Part shown: piece after piece, positions 45,547 to 52,604 of the stretch | Layout: every line of letters begins with the position of its first letter | Position numbering within the stretch: the stretch's first letter is position 1 | Assembly: GCF_004355185.1 (NCBI RefSeq) | Contig: NZ_CP037922.1 | Span: 4,558,001-4,622,000 of the forward strand | Origin: Hymenobacter radiodurans | GTDB lineage: Bacteria > Bacteroidota > Bacteroidia > Cytophagales > Hymenobacteraceae | Length of the DNA stretch: 64,000 nucleotides | Direction: 5' to 3' | Translations under genes and position numbers: made by a program | Notes under the pieces: model-generated | What the model saw: only the letters and a program-made list of their open reading frames with translations | The model's database searches: none | What the model was told of the DNA's origin: nothing

Positions 45547-47097
45547 ATGAACAAACAGGTGCTGCTCGTTATTCTGGATGGCTGGGGTCTGGCTCAAAAC
45601 AAAGCTGTTTCGGCCATTGATGCTGCTAATACTCCGTTCGTTGACTCCCTTTTTCAACGTTTTCCTCACAGTCGCCTACAAGCTTCAGGTGAAGCCGTAG
45701 GCTTGCCCGATGGCCAGATGGGTAACTCGGAAGTAGGGCACATGAATATAGGGGCTGGCCGCGTGGTTTACCAGGATTTAGTCCGAGTCAATAAAGCTAT
45801 CCGGGAACGTAAGCTAGGAACTATCCCCGCGCTGGAAAAAGCATTTGAGTACGCGCGCACCAATGGCAAGAACCTGCATTTCATGGGGTTACTCTCTGAT
45901 GGAGGCGTACATTCGCACATCGAGCACCTGAAAGCTCTTTGCACACTGGCGCACGACGCCGATGTGCACAAAGTATTTATTCATGCCTTCACCGACGGGC
46001 GTGACACGGATCCGAAAGGCGGCGTAAACTACGTCAACGACTTAGAGAAGCACCTGGAGCGGAATAGCGCCAAGATTGCCACCATTGTGGGGCGCTACTA
46101 TGCCATGGACCGTGACAACCGCTGGGAGCGGATCAAAGTAGCGTACGACTTGCTGGTAAATGGCAAAGGTACGCCGTCGCAAAATCTGATTCAGAGCATG
46201 CTCGACTCTTACAAGGAGGGCGTGACGGACGAATTCCTGCTTCCCATCGTGAAAGTCGGGGCTGATGGTCAGCCGATAGCTACTATTCAGGAAGGGGACG
46301 TAGTGATCTGCTTTAACTTCCGCACCGACCGTGGCCGGGAAATCACGCAGGCGCTTACCCAGCAGGATTTCCATGCGTTCAACATGCACCGGCTCAATCT
46401 GCATTATCTCACTCTCACGAACTACGACGCCACCTTTGTAGGGGTGACGCCGATTTTTGAGAAGGATAATCTGGACGACACATTAGGCCAAGTATTGGCT
46501 GAAGCGGGCAAAACGCAGATTCGGATAGCCGAAACGGAGAAGTATCCGCACGTAACGTTTTTCTTTTCGGGTGGCCGCGAAACGGTATTTGCGGGCGAAA
46601 CCCGCATTATGCGCCCTTCTCCCAAGGTTGCCACCTACGACCTGAAGCCGGAGATGAGTGCCTACGACCTGCGCGACGCGCTGGTGCCGGAGTTGCTAGC
46701 TCGATCAGCTGACTTTGTGGTACTCAACTTCGCTAACCCCGATATGGTAGGTCACACGGGCGTCTTTGAGGCAGCAGTGAAAGCTGTAGAAACCGTAGAT
46801 TCCTGCGCTAAAGACGTAGTAGAGGCTGCTTTAGCCAGTGACTATGCCTGTATCATTATTGCCGATCATGGCAACGCTGATATGATGATCAACCCCGACG
46901 GCACTCCGAATACGGCGCACACAACTAATTTGGTGCCCTGCATTTTGGCGGATACTACGTACCGTGGTACACTGGCCGATGGGAAACTCGGCGACATTGC
47001 GCCTACTGTATTAGCCCTAATGGGAATACCCCAACCGGCTGTTATGACGGGCCAGTCGCTACTGCAACCCGCTGCCATCAGTACTGCGAATGCGTAA
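45547..47097 (+). CDS. gpmI: 2,3-bisphosphoglycerate-independent phosphoglycerate mutase
   Basis: 516 residues. It interconverts 3- and 2-phosphoglycerate in glycolysis, using two Mn(II) ions. The family start VLLVILDGWGLAQNK (metal-binding Asp) is followed by the phospho-serine loop MGNSEVGHMNIGAGRVV. The insertion domain has RDNRWERI and FRTDRGREITQAL, then KYPHVTFFFSGG; VVLNFANPDMVGHTG and IADHGNADMM give the last metal ligands. Length and order are those of the complete enzyme. ATG 45547 lies 5 nt after the promoter box. The stop overlaps the next gene by 8 nt. Confidence 0.97.
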   Translation: MNKQVLLVILDGWGLAQNKAVSAIDAANTPFVDSLFQRFPHSRLQASGEAVGLPDGQMGNSEVGHMNIGAGRVVYQDLVRVNKAIRERKLGTIPALEKAFEYARTNGKNLHFMGLLSDGGVHSHIEHLKALCTLAHDADVHKVFIHAFTDGRDTDPKGGVNYVNDLEKHLERNSAKIATIVGRYYAMDRDNRWERIKVAYDLLVNGKGTPSQNLIQSMLDSYKEGVTDEFLLPIVKVGADGQPIATIQEGDVVICFNFRTDRGREITQALTQQDFHAFNMHRLNLHYLTLTNYDATFVGVTPIFEKDNLDDTLGQVLAEAGKTQIRIAETEKYPHVTFFFSGGRETVFAGETRIMRPSPKVATYDLKPEMSAYDLRDALVPELLARSADFVVLNFANPDMVGHTGVFEAAVKAVETVDSCAKDVVEAALASDYACIIIADHGNADMMINPDGTPNTAHTTNLVPCILADTTYRGTLADGKLGDIAPTVLALMGIPQPAVMTGQSLLQPAAISTANA

Positions 47098-47677
47098 GGC
47101 GTCCTCCTGGCTGCTGGGATTACTTGCTCTTGCTTCGGCTTGCGGAACTGAAGCAGCGGGCCCCACTCCGACGAAGGAGACGCGTAAGCCTATGTATTTC
47201 GATATCAAGGCTTTTCTGGACGCTCAAACTCAGGAACTAACCCAGCGTAATCCGGCGGTGGAAAAGCGTGTGGAGCTACGTGGGGGGCAAATGGAGACGA
47301 CGCGCGTGCCTGAAGTAGACTGGAGCAAGGAGCTACAAATCTTCTACCAAGCCGATATCAATAAGCCAGCGCTGCGCGGTGCTTATGCCGTCGATTCGGT
47401 AGCTAAGGGCGATACCCTGCGGCGGACTTACAGCCGCAAAACAGGCATTGACAATGCTGTAGAGCGCATCACGGTTTTGTCGGTAGTCGCCACTCCAGCT
47501 GTAGCCCAGGAAATTACGGCCACACTTACGCAGGATAATCCGCTATTTTTTTCGCAAAAGCGCGTGGTGATGCACACTACAGATGGGCGCTTGTCCGACT
47601 ATCAGGTGAAAGGTGTGCAAAAGCTGGTGCTATTCGATACGTTGCGCTATTCGGCAGCTGGGCGCGTACTGAAATAG
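47090..47677 (+). CDS. Lipoprotein of unknown function co-transcribed with gpmI
   Basis: 195 residues. ATG 47090 lies inside the last codons of gpmI (8-nt overlap), implying translational coupling. A lipoprotein signal ends with ASAC. The mature part has an alternating strand pattern (VEKRVELRGGQMETTRVPEV, DKPALRGAYAVDS-like, LRRTYSRKTG and YQVKGVQKLVLFDTLRYSA) without known motifs, resembling outer-membrane-facing beta proteins. I do not recognise the family. Confidence 0.7.
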   Translation: MRKASSWLLGLLALASACGTEAAGPTPTKETRKPMYFDIKAFLDAQTQELTQRNPAVEKRVELRGGQMETTRVPEVDWSKELQIFYQADINKPALRGAYAVDSVAKGDTLRRTYSRKTGIDNAVERITVLSVVATPAVAQEITATLTQDNPLFFSQKRVVMHTTDGRLSDYQVKGVQKLVLFDTLRYSAAGRVLK

Positions 47678-47845
47678 CATAGGAGGCAAACTTTGCGCCT
47701 TGGTATTCAACATCTTTGAGCATAGGCGCTACATCTTAGAGTTGATTTTCTTTGCCACAGAAGCCGGAACTGCTATACTGCTTCTGCATTTCTTCCGTAC
47801 GCATCGCTACCACTTCTCTCCTCCTTTCTGGTCAAACCATCATCT

Positions 47846-48979
47846 ATGAAAAAAGCCCCCCAATTCCTGTTACCATCATGGCGCACGCTTGCTTTCCTGC
47901 TTCCGCTGGCGGTGGGCAGCGCTTGCCAGAGCAAGACATCTACAAACGAATCGGCCACCACTCCAGCCGACTCCACGGCAACTGCTTCTACCGATTCTGC
48001 TAGCGCGAAAAAGTACCTGAACAAGCCGCTGATTTCGGAGATTTATACGGCTGACCCTTCCGCGCACGTGTTCAATGGCCGCATCTATATCTATCCGTCG
48101 CATGACATTGAAACGGGTATGCCGGAGAATGACAACGGCGACCATTTTGCCATGCGCGACTACCATATTCTGTCCATGGACAGCATTGGCGGCAAGGTCA
48201 CGGACCACGGCGTGGCGCTGGATATCAAAGATATTCCTTGGGCCGGGCGGCAGCTTTGGGCACCGGATGCGGCCTTCAAAAATGGCACCTATTACCTCTA
48301 TTTCCCGGTAAAGGATAAGCAGGATGTTTTCCGCATTGGCGTAGCTACCAGCAAATCGCCAACGGGCCCTTTCAAGGCGCAACCCAAGCCTATAGAAGGT
48401 AGCTTGAGCATTGACCCAGCCGTGTTTACGGATACGGACGGCAAGTCCTATATGTACGTGGGAGGCATTTGGGGCGGCCAGCTCCAGCGCTGGCGCACCG
48501 GTAAATACGATGCCAGCAAGCCCAAAGAACAGGAACCTGCCCCGAATGAGGAGGCCGTGGGTCCGCGGGTAGCGCGCCTGAGCAACGATATGCTAAGCTT
48601 CGCGGAGCCCGTAAAGGAAGTAAAGATTGTAGGCAAAGATGGCAAGCCCTTTTTGTCGGGCGACAACAAGCACCGCTTCTTTGAAGGCGGCTGGATGCAC
48701 AAGTATAACGGCAAGTACTACTTCTCCTACTCCACCGGCGACACCCACTTGCTCGCGTATGCCACTGGCGACTCTCCTTACGGCCCTTTCACTTACCAGG
48801 GCGTCATTATGAACCCTGTAGAAGGCTGGACAACTCACCACTCCATTGTGGAGGTTGACGGCAAGTGGTACATCTTCTACCATGACACCGAACTATCAGG
48901 CAAAACTTGGCTGCGCAACGTGAAAGTAACCGAGCTAAAGCGCAAGCCCGACGGCAGTATTGAAACGATTAATCCGTAA
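47846..48979 (+). CDS. Glycoside hydrolase family 43 lipoprotein
   Basis: 377 residues. The start MKKAPQFLLPSW leads into a lipoprotein signal (VGSAC), so the enzyme is exported and membrane-attached. The propeller carries YTADPSAHVFNGRIY (base Asp), SIDPAVFTDTDGKSYMYVGG (second Asp) and FFEGGWMHKYNGKYYFSYS (acid Glu), followed by WTTHHSIVEVDGKWYIFYHD. It probably releases arabinose or xylose from plant polysaccharides at the cell surface, in contrast to the signal-less GH43 at 30315. Codons 2-5 contain the string AAAAAAGCCCCCC, the terminator-core sequence, in the coding part. A strong terminator follows. Confidence 0.92.
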   Translation: MKKAPQFLLPSWRTLAFLLPLAVGSACQSKTSTNESATTPADSTATASTDSASAKKYLNKPLISEIYTADPSAHVFNGRIYIYPSHDIETGMPENDNGDHFAMRDYHILSMDSIGGKVTDHGVALDIKDIPWAGRQLWAPDAAFKNGTYYLYFPVKDKQDVFRIGVATSKSPTGPFKAQPKPIEGSLSIDPAVFTDTDGKSYMYVGGIWGGQLQRWRTGKYDASKPKEQEPAPNEEAVGPRVARLSNDMLSFAEPVKEVKIVGKDGKPFLSGDNKHRFFEGGWMHKYNGKYYFSYSTGDTHLLAYATGDSPYGPFTYQGVIMNPVEGWTTHHSIVEVDGKWYIFYHDTELSGKTWLRNVKVTELKRKPDGSIETINP

Positions 48980-48992
48980 GCGGCTGCTTAGT

Positions 48993-49045
48993 AGCAAACA
49001 AAAAAAGTCCCCCACTTTGACAGTGGGGGGCTTTTTTTGTTTGCT
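48993..49045. terminator. Long intrinsic terminator after GH43
   Basis: Arms AGCAAACAAAAAAAGTCCCCC and its complement beyond a short ACTT..AGT centre, with T7 and A7 flanks; serves GH43 (plus) and the convergent yjbQ (stop 49078). Confidence 0.92.
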
Positions 49046-49077
49046 CTATCTTCTACTCAAAGATGTGTGTGGCCTAC

Positions 49078-49509
49078 TTATTTGCTGGCCATGCCCATCA
49101 GCGTGGCTACCACCCACCGTCGCCCACCGTCGTTGCGGTGCTCACCCAAATAAATTCCCTGCCAAGTTCCCAATGCTAACCGCCCATCGGTGATGGGTAT
49201 GCTCACGGTCGTGCCGAGAAGCGCTGCTTTCAAATGGGCTGGCATATCATCGGGGCCTTCCTGAGTATGGCGGAAGTAGGCAGCGTTTTCGGGCGCTATA
49301 CGACTAAAGAACGACTCGAAGTCTTGTCGTACCGTGGGGTCCGCATTTTCATTAATACTCAGGCTGGCGGACGTATGCTGAATAAAAAAGTGCGCAGTTC
49401 CTACTTTAATTCCTTCCAGCTCCGGCAATTCCGCCGTAAGCAAGTCGGTGATAAGATGGAAGCCCCGCCGCACAGCGGGAAGGCGCAGACGTTTTTGAAA
49501 CCAAATCAT
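49078..49509 (-). CDS. yjbQ: YjbQ/UPF0047 family protein (secondary thiamine-phosphate synthase-like)
   Basis: 143 residues. IKVGTAHFFIQHTSASLSIN, the N-E-N-A-D-P-T-V-R-x-D segment, HTQEGPDDMPAHLKAALLGT and GTWQGIYLGEHR are the highly conserved parts of the family, with the metal-binding His residues. YjbQ in E. coli has been reported to have weak thiamine-phosphate synthase activity; its main role is unsettled. It begins 8 bp after the stop of the beta-helix gene upstream on the same strand, so the two are likely co-transcribed. Confidence 0.92.
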   Translation of the reverse strand: MIWFQKRLRLPAVRRGFHLITDLLTAELPELEGIKVGTAHFFIQHTSASLSINENADPTVRQDFESFFSRIAPENAAYFRHTQEGPDDMPAHLKAALLGTTVSIPITDGRLALGTWQGIYLGEHRNDGGRRWVVATLMGMASK

Positions 49510-49517
49510 AAGACAAA

Positions 49518-51035
49518 CTATGGATTCAAGCGCTCGTAGGCACCGATGTCGGGAGCGGCAGCCGCCCGGGGCTTATTGAGCAAATCGCGGGCGAGCAAAG
49601 GGGCGAGCAGAGGACGATTGCTGGCCGGCGAAAGCGTATCGAGACGATAGTCGAAACGGTTGCCCCGAGGCCGATCGGGCCGGCTATAGAAATTTGGGTC
49701 CTTATTGAGGATATTGTCGGTGCCAGTTCCGCCAAAGCCGGGCTGAGAAGCGGCGCCTGGTCCCTCGTAGACCCTGGTACGGAGCAGGCTATTGCGAACC
49801 GTAATCTGATTCGTGTAGCGGCTTACGTTTTCAAACCCCAGCTCATCTACGTTATCGCCCCAAACAATGGAATTCAAAATACTTACCGTAGGCAGCACCG
49901 ACGGGCCGGGCTGGCCATTCGCCAGCGTAAGCACATCGGAAAACACCAGCGAAGGATTGGGCCGCACAAAGCCGCGCGTATAGTTGGCGATGGTGCAGAA
50001 GTTGAGCGCGAAATTGCCCCCCTGCAAGCCCCGAACCGCAAACTCACCGCAGTTGGTGAGCAGACAATTGCGCAGGGTGAAGTCGCCGGAAAAGCTCAGA
50101 ATGCCGGCGCCATCGAAGCTGGCGCTACCACTAGCAAAGTTGAGACTGGCCCCGGAGATATTCTTGATAATAGTATTCTCGACCAACACATTAGGCCGAG
50201 GCTGGCGGTTCTCAGGATTGAATACCAGTAACCCAAATCCGGCATTCTTGATTTCGGCATAGCGGACCACGTTGCCTTGGCTGGTAGCATCAAACTGAAT
50301 GCCTCGCCACTGGCCGGGAATATCTCGGTAAGCCGCTTCGAGCCTGTCGCCGGCGAAGCGTACGAAGCGGGGGTCTTCGGGCTTCAACTCTTCATTGGGG
50401 GCCAAATCCGGGTTTACCAGCAAGCGCCCTCTGATTACAATCCCCGACCCAGCGTGCACATACACGCGAGCGCCGGCCTCAATGGTGAGCGTGCACCCCG
50501 CATCAACCCGCACGAAATCATAGATGACGTGGGGCTTATCGTTCCGCCAGACGGTATTGCAAGCCAGTGTTTCGGCCGTATGGAAGTAGGCGTTCTGGCC
50601 GTAAGCTACCAGCGCTACTTGCTGCTCATTGCCGTTAGTGCGAAACTGCACTTGGTCTTCTATCAGAAACGGGGTGTTTTCCGCCCCCGGTCCTAGTTTC
50701 GCCTTTACTAGCAACAGCAAACTATCACGGCCCCGAATCTCCACGTCCTGTGCCAATGGCCCAGTAGCGCCGCTGACAGTTAGCGTATAGGGTGAGTTGG
50801 CGGTTTTTAGGCCGATTTGCTCCACTAGCACGGCTCGGCGGTTGCGGTTATACACCCACAGACGCTTCGTGACGGTGCCCGTTTGCACGAATATGGTGTC
50901 GAAAACCAGCGTATCGGCCGAAAACTCTAGGCGGGCACTGGAGTCGCGCGTTACAATTTCTTCCTTCGGCTCACAGCCGGGCAGCAAGGCTGCGAAGCTC
51001 AACAGAATGAGTAGAATGGGAAAGAATAAGCGCAC
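49518..51035 (-). CDS. Right-handed beta-helix lipoprotein
   Basis: 505 residues. A lipoprotein signal ends in LLPGC. The N-terminal part (about 25-160) has an immunoglobulin-like sequence (LVFDTIFVQTGTVTKRLWVY). The C-terminal two thirds form a parallel beta-helix of the pectate-lyase type: IQFDATSQGNVVRYAEIKNA, NVLVENTIIKNISGASLNF, GDFTLRNCLLTNCGEFAVRG and ISILNSIVWGDNVDE-like turns. No active-site residues for a lyase stand out, so the domain may bind polysaccharide or act as a surface protein. The end GAYE is a family feature. Confidence 0.85.
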   Translation of the reverse strand: MRLFFPILLILLSFAALLPGCEPKEEIVTRDSSARLEFSADTLVFDTIFVQTGTVTKRLWVYNRNRRAVLVEQIGLKTANSPYTLTVSGATGPLAQDVEIRGRDSLLLLVKAKLGPGAENTPFLIEDQVQFRTNGNEQQVALVAYGQNAYFHTAETLACNTVWRNDKPHVIYDFVRVDAGCTLTIEAGARVYVHAGSGIVIRGRLLVNPDLAPNEELKPEDPRFVRFAGDRLEAAYRDIPGQWRGIQFDATSQGNVVRYAEIKNAGFGLLVFNPENRQPRPNVLVENTIIKNISGASLNFASGSASFDGAGILSFSGDFTLRNCLLTNCGEFAVRGLQGGNFALNFCTIANYTRGFVRPNPSLVFSDVLTLANGQPGPSVLPTVSILNSIVWGDNVDELGFENVSRYTNQITVRNSLLRTRVYEGPGAASQPGFGGTGTDNILNKDPNFYSRPDRPRGNRFDYRLDTLSPASNRPLLAPLLARDLLNKPRAAAAPDIGAYERLNP

Positions 51036-51064
51036 GAATCAACTAGATAAGTAGTAATCAAACT

Positions 51065-51121
51065 TAAAAAGCCCCCCGGTGAGTGTTCTCTCACAGAAAA
51101 CACTCACCGGGGGGCTTTTTA
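51065..51121. terminator. Bidirectional terminator between the beta-helix and prfA genes
   Basis: TAAAAAGCCCCCCGGTGAGTG and its exact complement around a 14-nt loop; six G/C pairs at the core, T5 at the end. The minus-strand prfA stop (51127) is 6 bp away. Confidence 0.93.
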
Positions 51122-51126
51122 TACGT

Positions 51127-52197
51127 TTACGATACGCCTTCTTTCAAACGCTCCGCGCTTTCGGCAATCCGCAGCTGCTCCACGAAATCGTCGATGTTGC
51201 CTTCCATCACGCTGGCTAGGTTATACACCGTGTAGCCAATGCGGTGGTCCGTAACCCGACCCTGTGGGTAGTTGTACGTGCGAATCTTGTCGGAACGGTC
51301 GCCGCCGCCGATCATGCTTTTGCGCTGGGCACCTTCAGCTTCGTTTTTCTTAGCTAGCTCTATTTCGTAGATGCGTGAGCGCAACACTTGCAGGGCTTTA
51401 TCGAAGTTTTTGAGCTGCGACTTCTGGTCTTGGCATTGAGCTACTAAGCCCGTAGGCAAGTGAGTGAGGCGCACGGCTGAGTAAGTCGTGTTTACCGATT
51501 GTCCCCCAGGACCCGACGACATGAACAAGTCCTTGCGCACATCATTCATATCGATTTCTACGTCCAGTTCTTCCGCCTCCGGCATTACTACGATGGAAGC
51601 CACAGACGTATGAATACGGCCCTGCGTTTCGGTGGCGGGTACGCGCTGCACGCGGTGTACGCCGCTCTCAAACTTGAGCTTGCCGTACACATCTTCGCCT
51701 TTCACCGACAGAATAATCTCTTTGTAGCCGCCGCTGGTGCCTTCGGTAGCGTCAATCAGATCCATGCGCAGGTTTTGCTTTTCAGCGTAGCGCATGTACA
51801 TCCGCTGCAAGTCGCCGGCAAATATGGCCGCCTCGTCGCCGCCGGCCCCAGCCCTGATTTCCATGATTACGTCCTTGGAATCGTTGGGGTCTTTGGGCAG
51901 CAGCAGGTCTTTTATAACGGTTTCTAAGCGCTCCTGCTCGGGCATCAACTCGTCGAGTTCAGCCTTCGCCATCTCGCGGAAATCTTCGTCCTTTTCCGTG
52001 GATATAACTGCGCGGGCACCCTCAATATTAGAGAGCACCTCCTGGTATCTGCGATACTCAGCTACAATGCGGCCAAGGTCTTTGTATTCTTTATTGAGGG
52101 ATTTGTAGCGCTTCATGTCGCTCATCGCCTCGGGCTGCATTAGCTGCTCATTCACGTCGTCGTAGCGCTGGCGAATGGCCTCCAGTTTTTCTAGCAT
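51127..52197 (-). CDS. prfA: Peptide chain release factor 1
   Basis: 356 residues, class I RF1. The Gly-Gly-Gln motif lies in SSGPGGQSVNTTYSAVRL and catalyses peptidyl-tRNA hydrolysis at UAA/UAG; it is followed by IVVMPEAEE-type and HLPTGLVAQCQDQKSQLKNF strands. N-terminal helices (RQRYDDVNEQLMQPEAMSDM) begin with ATG 52197. The length is normal and the sequence intact. The minus-strand box TACCTTTG at 52227-52234 (TAnnTTTG) is a likely promoter about 30 bp before the start, with a leader of about 25 nt. Confidence 0.96.
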   Translation of the reverse strand: MLEKLEAIRQRYDDVNEQLMQPEAMSDMKRYKSLNKEYKDLGRIVAEYRRYQEVLSNIEGARAVISTEKDEDFREMAKAELDELMPEQERLETVIKDLLLPKDPNDSKDVIMEIRAGAGGDEAAIFAGDLQRMYMRYAEKQNLRMDLIDATEGTSGGYKEIILSVKGEDVYGKLKFESGVHRVQRVPATETQGRIHTSVASIVVMPEAEELDVEIDMNDVRKDLFMSSGPGGQSVNTTYSAVRLTHLPTGLVAQCQDQKSQLKNFDKALQVLRSRIYEIELAKKNEAEGAQRKSMIGGGDRSDKIRTYNYPQGRVTDHRIGYTVYNLASVMEGNIDDFVEQLRIAESAERLKEGVS

Positions 52198-52392
52198 CTT
52201 GCCTTCAGAGAATTATATTAGGACTGCAAAGGTACTGAAAACAAACAGGCCACGCGAACGACAAGTTGCATTGCACTAGGAAAGCTAACGCGACAATAGC
52301 ACGTTCAACTTGCTTCTTTAACAATAATATAAAGCTCATTAAATATTATCCTTTCCGGAAAATCCCTACTTTACCGTCGTAAGTCTGTACCA

Positions 52393-52490
52393 ATGACCGC
52401 ACTTTCCAGTTTCAACGACGTATTTTTTGCTCTGGGGGCTTTTTTCCCGCGCCCACCATTGGCTACACAACAGGTATTACAACCCGCTAG
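52393..52490 (+). CDS. thrL: Threonine-operon leader peptide (Thr/Ile-rich)
   Basis: Not readable in one frame as sequenced. Adding one G to the run 52434-52438, as needed in many genes here, gives a 32-residue peptide from ATG 52393 to TAG 52488-52490 ending TIGYTTGITTR. The last eleven residues have five Thr and two Ile, the amino acids derived from homoserine. The stop codon directly abuts segment 1 of the antiterminator/terminator hairpins. This is the arrangement of amino-acid attenuation leaders. A ribosome stalled on scarce Thr-tRNA or Ile-tRNA changes the RNA fold. thrA follows 115 bp later. Confidence 0.8.
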
Positions 52491-52582
52491 ACGGGCTGCG
52501 CTACCTCTCCTTGCCTTGATGTTCGCAGCCCGTCGCCGGCCGCTTCCTGACCCGAAGCCAAGCCGGTCCCGACGGGCTTTTT
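52490..52582 (+). promoter_or_regulatory. Transcription attenuator of the thrABC operon
   Basis: Segment 1 (52490-52500, GACGGGCTGCG) pairs perfectly with segment 2 (52524-52534, CGCAGCCCGTC), 11 bp. Segment 2 with its extension (52527-52540) pairs alternatively with 52562-52578, made of GCCGG and CGACGGGCT with a 3-nt bulge. The run TTTTT (52578-52582) makes that second structure an intrinsic terminator. An inner small hairpin (GCTTC/GAAGC) caps it. The two folds share segment 2 and exclude each other. A ribosome at the stop codon covers segment 1, so the terminator forms. A ribosome stalled further upstream on Thr/Ile codons leaves segment 1 free, and thrA is transcribed. Confidence 0.85.
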
Positions 52583-52604
52583 CGTGTCCTTTAGCTTCTG
52601 TCTT

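Noticed and set aside
52584..52604. Earlier in-frame start for thrA (GTG 52584)
   Set aside because: It adds seven non-conserved residues and lies only 2 nt from the terminator T-run. ATG 52605 begins exactly at the conserved M-x-V-L-K-F-G-G-T-S.
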